A DNA stretch of 64,000 bases, taken from positions 310,001-374,000 of the forward strand of contig CAXXSI010000011.1 of NCBI GenBank assembly GCA_963669285.2. Reading direction: 5' to 3'. Source of the DNA: JAWKWH01 sp963669285 (GTDB taxonomy: Bacteria; Pseudomonadota; Alphaproteobacteria; Rhizobiales; Rhizobiaceae). The notes below the pieces were generated by a model. The model did no database searches. It had not been told where the DNA came from and saw only the letters and a program-made list of their open reading frames with translations. A program made the translations under genes and the position numbers. Of the stretch, positions 38,133-46,505 are shown piece by piece. Positions within the stretch are counted from its first letter, which is position 1; each line of letters opens with the position of its first letter.

Positions 38133-38879
38133 ATGCGGACTTACACGACTGCACGTACGCTCTTCTCATTTGTTGAGTTCATTAGTTGGGTGGCAGTTGT
38201 TGTCGGTATCATCGGCGCAATTGCAGCTTTTACGGTTGCCTCTGATTCAGGCTTCCGACAATTGCGACATATCACCGGCATGATGGCGGCGGCTCCATTC
38301 GTTGCGTTTAGCTTGCTGGGCCTTCTCGGTGTTGTGCTTGTCCAATTGGGTCGCGCTGAAGTGGATACTGCGGCGATGACCGGCCAACTGCTGGATTTAT
38401 CGAAAAAGCAGACAAAGATCATGGCGGCATCCTATTTGGGCCGTGAGCGATCGCCTGCAGCACCAAGCGCTTCCGCCTTCGCCGCCGGCGAAGCAATTGA
38501 CTGGCCTGATCCGGACGACGACAAAAAACCCAGCGATCAGGCAACGAGCGAGGTGTCGGATCCGGTTGAGATGGCTGAGCCAATCATTCGTGAATCAACA
38601 GACCGTTTCACTGAAGACAAGCCGGTGCCTCACAGTGTGACCGACTGGCCGACTTTCGACGGGTCCGTTTCCATCAGACAAACACGATCCAAGCCAGTTG
38701 AAGCAGATCCTGACCTGCATCGGCCTCCACCGTCGCCGTTGTCTGGTAATCCTTCCGTTGTCTGGCCAATGCCGCCACCGTCGGAAGAAACGCCCACGCC
38801 CATTCCGTCGGCTGACATCGAAATCGAGATCAGCAATGAAGAGTTCGAAGTGATGTTGCGCGAAACCGATCGCGGTTGA
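38133..38879 (+). CDS. Two-helix membrane protein with acidic proline-rich tail, mobile-element gene
   Basis: 248 residues from ATG 38133, preceded by GGGGAGG. Two membrane helices at about residues 9-37 and 50-75 (WVAVVVGIIGAIAAFTVAS; AAAPFVAFSLLGLLGVVLVQL), then a cytoplasmic tail rich in Asp, Glu and Pro (WPDPDDDKKP, PPPSPLSGN, PPPSEETPTPIP). No family recognised. Stop is 26 bases before the next small membrane protein. May belong to a transfer or membrane-attachment function of the element. Confidence 0.6.
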   Translation: MRTYTTARTLFSFVEFISWVAVVVGIIGAIAAFTVASDSGFRQLRHITGMMAAAPFVAFSLLGLLGVVLVQLGRAEVDTAAMTGQLLDLSKKQTKIMAASYLGRERSPAAPSASAFAAGEAIDWPDPDDDKKPSDQATSEVSDPVEMAEPIIRESTDRFTEDKPVPHSVTDWPTFDGSVSIRQTRSKPVEADPDLHRPPPSPLSGNPSVVWPMPPPSEETPTPIPSADIEIEISNEEFEVMLRETDRG

Positions 38880-38905
38880 TTTGCGCAAATGAACGGAGAA
38901 ATTCC

Positions 38906-39100
38906 ATGCAGATGACCGGCAATTTAATGATGGGATTTGGTGGCCTGTTAGGCCTCATCGGCTTCGTAATGATCTGGGTTCCGTTCCTGGGACTGTTCTG
39001 TCTGATAACCGGCTTTGGCCTTTTTATCGGTGGTCAGTTTGTCAAACGCAAAGGCCGACACCATGCGGTGTTACGAAAACAAGGTGGCAGCCTGTTTTGA
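38906..39100 (+). CDS. Small membrane protein, mobile-element gene
   Basis: 64 residues from ATG 38906 with GGAG about 9 bases upstream. Two close hydrophobic helices (MMGFGGLLGLIGFVMIW and LGLFCLITGFGLFIGG) and a basic tail (KRKGRHHAVLRK). No family recognised. Likely in one operon with the preceding gene. Confidence 0.55.
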   Translation: MQMTGNLMMGFGGLLGLIGFVMIWVPFLGLFCLITGFGLFIGGQFVKRKGRHHAVLRKQGGSLF

Positions 39101-39279
39101 GTTTTGTCACAATATATCCAGGCGAGTTTAGGCTCGACCAAAACGAGCTTAGTATCGACAGTGCGTGTCGCATCCTCCCAAGCATTGGCTGACACGTACT
39201 GGTCGACGCGCACTGAGCTGCAGTGGCTCAAGTGACTTGAAGCGGCCGTTTGAGGAGAGCGGACAAGAGCCTTTCCGCC

Positions 39280-39333
39280 CACATAGGCAATACCCATAGA
39301 GAATACCCAACCTCTATGGGTATTGCCTATGTG
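39280..39333. repeat. 22-bp perfect inverted repeat
   Basis: 39280-39301 and 39312-39333 are exact complements around a 10-base spacer; the arm reads CACATAGGCAATACCCATAG plus AG. No T run follows, so it is a poor terminator. It lies in the 635-base gene-free stretch just before the transfer-ATPase operon, where an origin of transfer or a replication site would be expected. Confidence 0.7.
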
Positions 39334-39361
39334 TATACGGCGGACGACATAGCAACACATT

Positions 39362-39504
39362 CCGTCACCAGTCGTCAGGGCTTAAGCCCATGACTTCACC
39401 CCGTCATCCTGTCGGACTGACGCCGCCACGCCCGGCTGCCACTTGACGGGCAGACCGATCGACGAGGTGAAGTCATGGCCATTTGGCCAGACGACTGGTG
39501 ACGG
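39362..39504. repeat. 143-bp nested inverted repeat (structured DNA or RNA)
   Basis: Outer arms of 15 bp (CCGTCACCAGTCGTC at 39362-39376, complement at 39490-39504), a symmetric 11/11 internal loop, inner arms of 13 bp (CCATGACTTCACC at 39388-39400, complement at 39466-39478), and an inner CCGTCA/TGACGG pair (39401-39406 with 39444-39449). Pairing in three tiers argues for a real fold. No coding potential. Confidence 0.65.
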
Positions 39505-39667
39505 GACAAAATGCCTCTTCCGGATGAACCGGACTGTTCTACTAAAACCAATTGTTTGAATTGATCTAAAAAACATCGAGAGGCTGGGTGGGAAGGGAAG
39601 AGACCTTTGGCGACTTTCCCGGACCCGGAAACAAACTGGTACAATCAAACCAGACTGTTCCTTGAAG

Positions 39668-39732
39668 ACACATCCTCACATCAGTCCCACTTGCGACCAC
39701 ACAAGTTGCGGTCTGGTCTTTGGGGATGTGTC
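39668..39732 (+). promoter_or_regulatory. Leader hairpin that could hide the ATPase ribosome-binding site
   Basis: GACACATCC (39668-39676) pairs with GGATGTGTC (39724-39732), the latter overlapping the GGGGA ribosome-binding site of ATG 39736. Additional pairing of ACTTG/CAAGT is seen inside. Confidence 0.45.
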
Positions 39733-39735
39733 CTT

Positions 39736-41052
39736 ATGGAACTGCCAAACGAACACCGCTTTCAACATCGCTACATGCTCGGCAAGACCGGGACGGGAAA
39801 GTCGACCTTATTGCGGGCGATGATGCTTGATGACATCGCCCGCGGCGACGGGCTTTTCTATTGCGATCCACATGGCGAGGATGCCGACCGTCTCATCGAA
39901 CACATTCCGTCGACCCGACGGTCGGATGTGATCCTGTTTGATCCGTCCGACAATGAGAACGTCACACCAATTAATCTGCTGGCCGATGTCGAACCCGAAT
40001 GGCGCGCTTTTGTCGCCTCATCGATGGTCGATACGTTCAAAAGTATCTGGGGCTATGACAATCTGGCGACCCCGGTGCTTGATCAGTATTTGCACAACAC
40101 GATCGCCGCATTGCTCTGCGTGCCCGGGTCGACGCTGATGGATATCCGCTTCATGCTGACCAATGAACGGTTCCAAAAATGGGTTACCAGGCGCGTGGTC
40201 GATCCAGCCATTCGGGCGTTTTGGCAACAAGATTTTGCCGCGCTAAGCGAGCGCGAGCGCCGCGAGACAACGCGCTCAACCTTAAACAAGATCGACGCGC
40301 TGATTACCGATCCGCGCATGCGCGGTGTCATTGGTTATCCCAAAAGCCTGATCAAGCTCGAAAAGGTTTTATCTGAGAGAACAATCCTGATTGCAAAATT
40401 GCCACAAGGCCGGCTCGGCCTGCAAAAAACAAAGATACTGGCAAGCCTGCTCATTGCTCGTCTGCACATGGCGGCGCTAGCTAGGCAGGACGATAAACCG
40501 TTCCATCTTTATCTGGATGAATGCCATCATCTTGCACCTGGCACGCTTTGCGAAATGCTCTCAGGCATTCGCAAGTTCCATATTAGTTTGACGCTGTGTC
40601 ATCAGTATTTTGCTCAGTTAACACCACAGCTTCGCAGCGCCATTCTCGGTACGGTTGGCACAAAAATTATGTTCCGGGTTGGATTAGCCGATGCTGAGGC
40701 GCTGCGTTTTGAGTTCCCGATGAACCAGGTGGTCGTTTCGATTGCCGAAACGCCGATGCACTGTGCAGAAATTTTGAGCCCGACCAAGCGGTATCGATTG
40801 AAAGTAAGCGAAAACGAATTGGGACGTGCTGATCTGGAGACAGCGCGATGTATCTGTGCGTTTACCCGCCGGCATTACACGATCAAAAGGCAAAAGGTCG
40901 AACGTTATGTCGCACGAAGATTTGGGGAAGCCGGTCCCATGGGTCTTGACTCTAAGCCTGGGTTGAAAGCGCAATGGCGTAAGAGCGGGGAGGGGATTCG
41001 CGGTGCGTATCGCCATTCGACACGAGGAAGTTCACGAAGGTCGCATTTTTAG
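39736..41052 (+). CDS. VirD4/TraD/HerA-like transfer ATPase 1
   Basis: 438 residues from ATG 39736; the TTG at 39607 would place the leader fold in the coding region. Walker A is MLGKTGTGKSTLL near residue 15, followed by GLFYCDPHGEDADRLIEHIP. Walker B is FHLYLDECHHLAPG. The sensor-like CHQYFAQLTPQLRSAILGTVG resembles conjugative coupling proteins and DUF87-type ATPases. No membrane helix, unlike classic VirD4. Overlaps the next gene by 50 bases. Probably drives DNA or protein transfer of the element with the second ATPase. Confidence 0.72.
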   Translation: MELPNEHRFQHRYMLGKTGTGKSTLLRAMMLDDIARGDGLFYCDPHGEDADRLIEHIPSTRRSDVILFDPSDNENVTPINLLADVEPEWRAFVASSMVDTFKSIWGYDNLATPVLDQYLHNTIAALLCVPGSTLMDIRFMLTNERFQKWVTRRVVDPAIRAFWQQDFAALSERERRETTRSTLNKIDALITDPRMRGVIGYPKSLIKLEKVLSERTILIAKLPQGRLGLQKTKILASLLIARLHMAALARQDDKPFHLYLDECHHLAPGTLCEMLSGIRKFHISLTLCHQYFAQLTPQLRSAILGTVGTKIMFRVGLADAEALRFEFPMNQVVVSIAETPMHCAEILSPTKRYRLKVSENELGRADLETARCICAFTRRHYTIKRQKVERYVARRFGEAGPMGLDSKPGLKAQWRKSGEGIRGAYRHSTRGSSRRSHF

Positions 41053-41362
41053 AAAGACCTTCCACGACGTCTGTGTCACTGTCGACTTTACCCATGAAGA
41101 ACGCCAGATCATCACCCAGCGCAATCTCGGTGAGCATATCCTGCTCGACCGCTTGCCTGCTGGTGCCGACGGTGAGGACGATCCGGATTGGTACATACTA
41201 AAGGTAAAGCATCTGCTGGAACGCAAACCCGATCGGCATCGCACTGCCAATCCCCATGACGCCAAAGTCTATGAGGCTGACCTGCTTGCCAAGCTGCAGG
41301 AGATGAAGGCATGGCTTGAGGCCAATGCCGATCCCGGCGCTGACAGGATCGTTGAACTATGA
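41003..41362 (+). CDS. Small acidic protein of the transfer operon, unknown function
   Basis: 119 residues from GTG 41003, supported by GGGGAGGGG about 8 bases upstream inside the preceding gene. Contains RIFRKTFHDVCVTVDFTHEE and a helical end (LLAKLQEMKAWLEANADPG). No family recognised. Start lies inside ATPase 1 and stop overlaps the start of ATPase 2 (ATGA), indicating translational coupling. Confidence 0.6.
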   Translation: MRIAIRHEEVHEGRIFRKTFHDVCVTVDFTHEERQIITQRNLGEHILLDRLPAGADGEDDPDWYILKVKHLLERKPDRHRTANPHDAKVYEADLLAKLQEMKAWLEANADPGADRIVEL

Positions 41363-43551
41363 TCCGCTCACCCTACGATGTCACCGAAGGCGGGTTCCTC
41401 GCGATAATGATCCTGGTCGTCGTCGCGCTTGCCGGCGTGTTCATCACACCGATCGCCTTGGTCGGTATCCCAGCCTATTTTGCCTATCGGATTTATCGCG
41501 ATAGCCCGACCCGCCACGAACGGCTTGCCAAAGAGCAGACGGACACACTGTTCAAAGCGATCCAGGAAGCCAATGTGGTTCTCGATGATGAAGAGATCGA
41601 GGACGTGTTGTTGGCGGAAGTACCAGCGGGTACGCCTAGGATAGTGCAAGAACAATTGATCGCCATTGGCCAAGATCTCTACCGCTCAGAAAACATCACC
41701 GCTGACATCCCGCCACCGCCACCGCTTCACAACACGGTCGAAGGCGCGCGCTACCGCGACATGATCTCGCGTACCGCTCAAGCCAGCATGGACCGCAATA
41801 TGGCAATGTCTGCGTTAGCTACGATTGCCAAAACCCTGGGTGTGATCGCGCGCGAGGTGCCGGCGATGGAAGGCGAATTGCTGGTGCCAATCACGCAATT
41901 TTTAGAGCGGCCCAACAATATCGTCGAAGAACTCATCGCGCCCTTCTTTGCCGAAAACGACTACCAACACTTCAAGCAGTTGCGCGAGCGATTGGACGCC
42001 AATCTTGCAGACACCCATCGCACCAATCCAATCTGGCCCACCAATTACAAGGGTGAGGATGTTGCCCAAATCTATTTGAAGGGAACCGCGCTTTTAGATC
42101 TGTTTGCGATCAAAGCCCCCTTTGCCATTCCCGAACAGGTTCGCTTCGAGCACACTCACATTGTCGGTGGAACCGGTCACGGCAAAACCCAGACATTGCA
42201 ATACCAGATCGTTCGCGATCTTGATGATGTTGCCAATGGCGACAAGACGGTCATCGTTATCGACAGCCAGGGCGAACTGATCGCCAATTTGCTGAAAGCA
42301 CGGATCCTGCCACCAGATCGCATCGTCTTGATCGATCCCGAAGACATCGCCTATCCGGTCTGCCTCAACCTGTTCTCCGTCGGCCAGGAACGGCTGCAAG
42401 GCTATGGCGATCTCGAACGCGAGCGGCTAACCAATTCGATCATCGAACTCTATGACTTTGTCTTAGGCTCGTTGTTGTCGGCGGCGATGACTGCCAAGCA
42501 GAGCGTCGTCTTCCGCTATGTCACGAGGCTGCTATTCCAAATCCCTGGTGCGACCATCCACACTTTCCGCGAATTAATGGAGCCGGGTGGTTCGGAGAAA
42601 TACCGCGAACATATCGACAAGCTCGACGGCACGGCGAGAAGCTTTTTTGCCAATGAGTTCGACACAAACGAGTTTGAACAAACCAAGCGTCAGGTGCTGC
42701 GCCGGCTCTATGCCGTTTTGGAGAACCGAACATTTGAGCGGATGTTCTCCTTCCCGCAGTCGAAGTTCGACATGTTCACCGAGATGAACGCCGGCAAACT
42801 CATTCTCATCAACACGGCCAAATCGCTGTTGAAAGAGGAGGGTACGACGATCTTTGGCCGTTTCTTCATTGCGCTGATCACACAGGCTGCCCAGGAACGG
42901 GCAACGATTGCGGCCTCAAAACGCACGCCGGTCATATGCTATGTCGATGAGGCGCACGAATATTTTGACGCCAACATCGCCATCATTCTGGCGCAGGCAA
43001 GAAAGTTCCGTGTCGCCATGGTGATGGCCCATCAGTATCTGGGTCAGCTCGATGCCAAACTGCAAGAAGCCTTTGAGGCCAACACATCGATCAAGATGGC
43101 GGGCGGCATCTCCATGCGTGACGCTCGCGTTATGGCCAACCAGTTCAATTGCGACCCCGACGAGTTATACCGTCAACCAAAGGGCATGTTTGTGACCTAT
43201 GTTCGCGGCCTGACAAAAAAGGGCCTGCCGATCAGCTTCCCGTTCTTTGTTCTGGAAAATGCACCGCGGGCCAGCCGCGACGAACAGGATGAAGTTCGCG
43301 GCCTCAGCCGCAAACGCTACGCCGAACCGTTCAAGCAAAACGGAGCAAAAGATCCGGCCGGAAGGGAAGGGGAGACCGGCGAAGACGGAAGTAACGGAGA
43401 GAATGGTAACGGGTCAGCAGAAGATACAAACGCATCCAGGCAGAACGAAAGTGACGCAAAAGCGAAAGCGGGCAAGAAGAAACCAACCGATCGCGATGGC
43501 AATGATGAAGATCCAGATGATGATCCGACCGATCCAAAACCTTCCTGGTGA
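41359..43551 (+). CDS. Membrane-anchored VirD4/TraD-like transfer ATPase 2
   Basis: 730 residues. An N-terminal membrane segment (about residues 13-44: FLAIMILVVVALAGVFITPI then VGIPAYFAYRIY), a helical region, Walker A HIVGGTGHGKTQTLQ near residue 268, IVIDSQGELIANLL, and Walker B PVICYVDEAHEYFD with following AQARKFRVAMVMAHQYLGQL. The C-terminal ~80 residues are charged and low in order (Glu, Gly, Asn, Lys-rich). Order and motifs fit a coupling-protein-like DNA pump. Lies 28 bases before the replication-relaxation gene. Confidence 0.75.
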   Translation: MIRSPYDVTEGGFLAIMILVVVALAGVFITPIALVGIPAYFAYRIYRDSPTRHERLAKEQTDTLFKAIQEANVVLDDEEIEDVLLAEVPAGTPRIVQEQLIAIGQDLYRSENITADIPPPPPLHNTVEGARYRDMISRTAQASMDRNMAMSALATIAKTLGVIAREVPAMEGELLVPITQFLERPNNIVEELIAPFFAENDYQHFKQLRERLDANLADTHRTNPIWPTNYKGEDVAQIYLKGTALLDLFAIKAPFAIPEQVRFEHTHIVGGTGHGKTQTLQYQIVRDLDDVANGDKTVIVIDSQGELIANLLKARILPPDRIVLIDPEDIAYPVCLNLFSVGQERLQGYGDLERERLTNSIIELYDFVLGSLLSAAMTAKQSVVFRYVTRLLFQIPGATIHTFRELMEPGGSEKYREHIDKLDGTARSFFANEFDTNEFEQTKRQVLRRLYAVLENRTFERMFSFPQSKFDMFTEMNAGKLILINTAKSLLKEEGTTIFGRFFIALITQAAQERATIAASKRTPVICYVDEAHEYFDANIAIILAQARKFRVAMVMAHQYLGQLDAKLQEAFEANTSIKMAGGISMRDARVMANQFNCDPDELYRQPKGMFVTYVRGLTKKGLPISFPFFVLENAPRASRDEQDEVRGLSRKRYAEPFKQNGAKDPAGREGETGEDGSNGENGNGSAEDTNASRQNESDAKAKAGKKKPTDRDGNDEDPDDDPTDPKPSW

Positions 43552-43579
43552 AGAAAAAACGTGATAATATCAATGGGTT

Positions 43580-44482
43580 ATGAAGACTCTTGATACGCTC
43601 GGACGGGCCACATTCCATCACATAGATTATCGCCCGGGAACACGTCCGACGGCGCGTGAAACCCGCTGGCTAAAGTTTATCGAGCGTCACGGACCGCAAA
43701 GTTCGATCTATCTGCATGAACTAACCCGCGATACGCATCGCGATCGCGACACCTCGCTACGCCAAATGCAAAAGCTTCGCGCCGGCGGCTTCCTAACTTG
43801 CCCACGACAGCAGCGCGCCACCGAGCACGCCAACTTCAATCTCTACATCTATGATCTGACGCCAAAGGCTCGAGAGTGGCTTGAGCGCAACGCCCTTGAT
43901 GAAAACACTGTCCGACCGACCGGTCACTGGGTGCATCAATATATGGTCAGCTGCATCACCAGCTCAATCGACATTGGTCTGCAACGCAAAGGACTAACCT
44001 ACATTCCAGCGCACAAGATCCTCGAGCGCTCAGGCGCAACGCTGAGCGCCAAATTCGGCCGCAAGAAACTCACCCCCGACCAACTGTTCGGTATCGATTA
44101 TGGCGGCCTCTACCGCTTCTTCTGCGTTGAAGCCGATCGCGGAACAGAGCCCAAAGACAGCAAATCCGCCCGTAAAAGCTATCGCAGCACAATCGAGGAT
44201 TACGCCACCTTCATCGGCGACAAACACTACAAACAGCACTATGGCCTCACCGCCGGAATGCTACTCCTTTGCGTGTTCTCGTCAAAAGCCAACGAACGCC
44301 GCTTTCTCGACATTGTCGAAGAGATTCTCGGTCGTCGATCAGCCTACATCCTCACCCTAACAATACCGGGGTTCCATGGATACTTCCGGCCGCCGTGTGT
44401 GCTCGCAGAGTTGGTTGCCAGCAGATGGTCTAGAGCAAAGCACGCCGCGTTTGATTTGTGCGACACAGGTCAAGTTCGCTGA
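43580..44482 (+). CDS. Replication-relaxation family protein
   Basis: 300 residues. Residues ~20-100 form a winged helix (RETRWLKFIERHGPQSSIYL, RDTSLRQMQKLRAGGFL). Residues ~165-250 hold a nuclease-like core, FGIDYGGLYRFFCVEADRGT followed by SYRSTIEDYATFIGDKHYKQ and LLLCVFSSKANERR, matching the replication-relaxation (Replic_Relax) family of mobile elements. The acidic residues in DYGG and VEADRG could be catalytic; that is inference. Last gene of the transfer operon and the only relaxase-like candidate in the element. The final ~30 residues look unlike the family and may mark an insertion boundary. Confidence 0.65.
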   Translation: MKTLDTLGRATFHHIDYRPGTRPTARETRWLKFIERHGPQSSIYLHELTRDTHRDRDTSLRQMQKLRAGGFLTCPRQQRATEHANFNLYIYDLTPKAREWLERNALDENTVRPTGHWVHQYMVSCITSSIDIGLQRKGLTYIPAHKILERSGATLSAKFGRKKLTPDQLFGIDYGGLYRFFCVEADRGTEPKDSKSARKSYRSTIEDYATFIGDKHYKQHYGLTAGMLLLCVFSSKANERRFLDIVEEILGRRSAYILTLTIPGFHGYFRPPCVLAELVASRWSRAKHAAFDLCDTGQVR

Positions 44483-45071
44483 TTGCCGAGGCAAAATACC
44501 TACTGCGAAGAAAACACTGGTACCGGCAGGAACAAAACAGCTCTTAACATCTTGCGGAATTTGAGAACAGCGGGGGGAGAACGGACTTTCGCTGCCTATT
44601 GATCGAATGACCGGAATGGGGCCGTATCCGGAATGACGGCTTCTGGCTTCAATTAGGTGATAGCGGACGCTCGTAGGCACAAAGCTCGTCGACGCTTCCG
44701 GCCCATACCTGCCATTCGCGCTGCCGCTGGTTGGTGCAGTGCAGCATCTTAAAAGCCGCCATTCGACCTTTGGTTCACCGATATGGGGTCAACAACGATC
44801 GGTGTGCGGACAAAGTGACTGATGCGAATTGGCTTGGATGTTCCAAATGCGGCAAAAGCGACGTCGACGCCAGTTGCCTACGACTCTCTGAGCAGAATTT
44901 TGCGAATTCGTGATCTGACGAACATTATCGGATTGTTTCAATCACCTTCGAACAGGGGAGGTCGGAATTTTGACTTTTCGCGAAGACCGTCCATCCGTGT
45001 GATTGCTGGATCGCACAATTTGCACAAGCCGCTAATTATCGATGAACCACAAAATGCGAGTGAAACGCATC
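44483..45071. other. Gene-free stretch at the likely end of the mobile module
   Basis: 589 bases with no gene I can support; plus-strand frames (44376-44564, 44731-44913) lack domains. CCGGAATG occurs twice near 44612-44635. Could contain the right end of the element, but no copy of the tRNA-Thr 3' end is seen. Confidence 0.4.
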
Positions 45072-45956
45072 TCATTTCGGCGGTTCCAGACCCATCTGTT
45101 GCAGCATGGAAGTGCACAACTCGGTCAGCGGATTGCCCAGCGAAAACAAGATTGAATAGTGCTGGTCGTAATCCGGCTTCAGATACACCAGCGGATTGCC
45201 GCGCTGCTTCAGCACCTCCATCATATCGTCGGTCTGGCGGATCCATTCACGCGTCTCTCGGCCACCGACTGCGAGCACGATCGGCAAGTCGTCGCGCGGC
45301 GGCAAAAAGCGTGGGCTCAACTGTCGGGCTTCTTCTGCATCGATCCGCAAATCCTCAGATCCCGGCACAAGCATGACCGGCTCCAGATCAAGCATGGCGC
45401 TGACCACGGTCAGGCCCTTGACCGCATCGACCGGCAGGCCGAGTTCATCCTGGAAATCGTCAGTGCCGAGCATCATGGTCAGATGCCCGCCGGCTGAATG
45501 GCCGGAAACAAAGATCCGATCGCGATCGCCATTGGCCTGTTCGGCGTTTTCCCAGACCCATTTCAACGCCGCACGCACCTGGCGAACAACTTCCGTCAAC
45601 GGCACCTTTGGGCAAAGATCGTAATTGAGAAGGATAGATGCGCCGCCGGCATTGAGCACCGCCGGTGCTACCAGTGAATGGTCGAAGCTGTCGAGAAAAC
45701 GCCAGAACCCACCATGCACAAATATATTGATCGGAGAACCGGGAGAAACAGCCGAAAACATGTCGAGCGTCTGCCCCGGCGTCGGACCGTACGGAACACG
45801 AAGCCTTCCTTTGTGTTTGCGGCGGACCAACTCGCTGGCGAGGTTCCAATGCGCTTTCCACACCGGGTGGTCGGGTACAGCGATACGCGGACTGTACTGG
45901 AATTCCAGTTCCTCGGGGGAGAGGTCCAGATAGGATTTTGACGGATCACTGGCCAT
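45072..45956 (-). CDS. Alpha/beta hydrolase, kynurenine-formamidase-like
   Basis: 294 residues from ATG 45956, preceded by AGGAG. Oxyanion motif HGGFWRFL near residue 80, nucleophile elbow FVSGHSAGGHLTMM, and a late DQHYS that offers the catalytic His. This HGG-W plus GHSAGGH pattern is seen in kynurenine formamidases and related esterases. Shares an operon with the RidA-like gene, 19 bases upstream. No other kynurenine gene is nearby, so the substrate is open. Confidence 0.72.
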   Translation of the reverse strand: MASDPSKSYLDLSPEELEFQYSPRIAVPDHPVWKAHWNLASELVRRKHKGRLRVPYGPTPGQTLDMFSAVSPGSPINIFVHGGFWRFLDSFDHSLVAPAVLNAGGASILLNYDLCPKVPLTEVVRQVRAALKWVWENAEQANGDRDRIFVSGHSAGGHLTMMLGTDDFQDELGLPVDAVKGLTVVSAMLDLEPVMLVPGSEDLRIDAEEARQLSPRFLPPRDDLPIVLAVGGRETREWIRQTDDMMEVLKQRGNPLVYLKPDYDQHYSILFSLGNPLTELCTSMLQQMGLEPPK

Positions 45957-45975
45957 GTTTCGATCTCCTTGTCTG

Positions 45976-46374
45976 TCAGACCTTTGCAGCCATGGCGCAT
46001 ATCTCGATTTTCCAATGCGGTTGCGCCAGCCCGGCAACGAAAACAAGTGCGGCCGCCGGCACCGGACCTTCATCTCCGAGCACTTTTCGGCGCCCTTCGC
46101 GATAGCCAGGCAGATCGTCGCGGCTGGTCATGTAGGTGCGTGTCTCTACGAGATCTTCCAGGTCCATACCGCCGGCACGCAGAACCGACTGGATGTTTCG
46201 AAACGCCTGCGCCGTCTGCGCGGCCATGTCTTCGGGCACCGTGCCGTCGACCTCAACCCCAACCTGACCGGCAACGATTAAGGTGCGAGCTTGCGCCGGA
46301 ATCGCTACACCCTGGCTGTATCGTGAAAATGGCGGCGCCATCGTATCGGGATTGAAGCGCTCGATTGCTGACAT
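45976..46374 (-). CDS. RidA/YjgF-like protein without the usual deaminase arginine
   Basis: 132 residues. Family text: YSQGVAIPAQARTLIVAGQV, TAQAFRNIQSVLRAGGMDLE. Where RidA has P-A-R-S/T and uses the Arg to hold the imine substrate, this protein reads VPAAALVFVAG, so enamine/imine deamination as in RidA is unlikely. Upstream of the hydrolase gene and divergent from the reductase gene. Confidence 0.78.
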   Translation of the reverse strand: MSAIERFNPDTMAPPFSRYSQGVAIPAQARTLIVAGQVGVEVDGTVPEDMAAQTAQAFRNIQSVLRAGGMDLEDLVETRTYMTSRDDLPGYREGRRKVLGDEGPVPAAALVFVAGLAQPHWKIEICAMAAKV

Positions 46375-46505
46375 CCAGTTTGTCCTTTCGTTTTGCTGTT
46401 ACGCGGTCTTTGGCGGCTTAATCAACCATCGGGTCATTTTCTCTCAGGGAATATTTCTCTCCCAACAGTAATATTGATTGACTCGTCAACGGCCTGTTTC
46501 CTACC

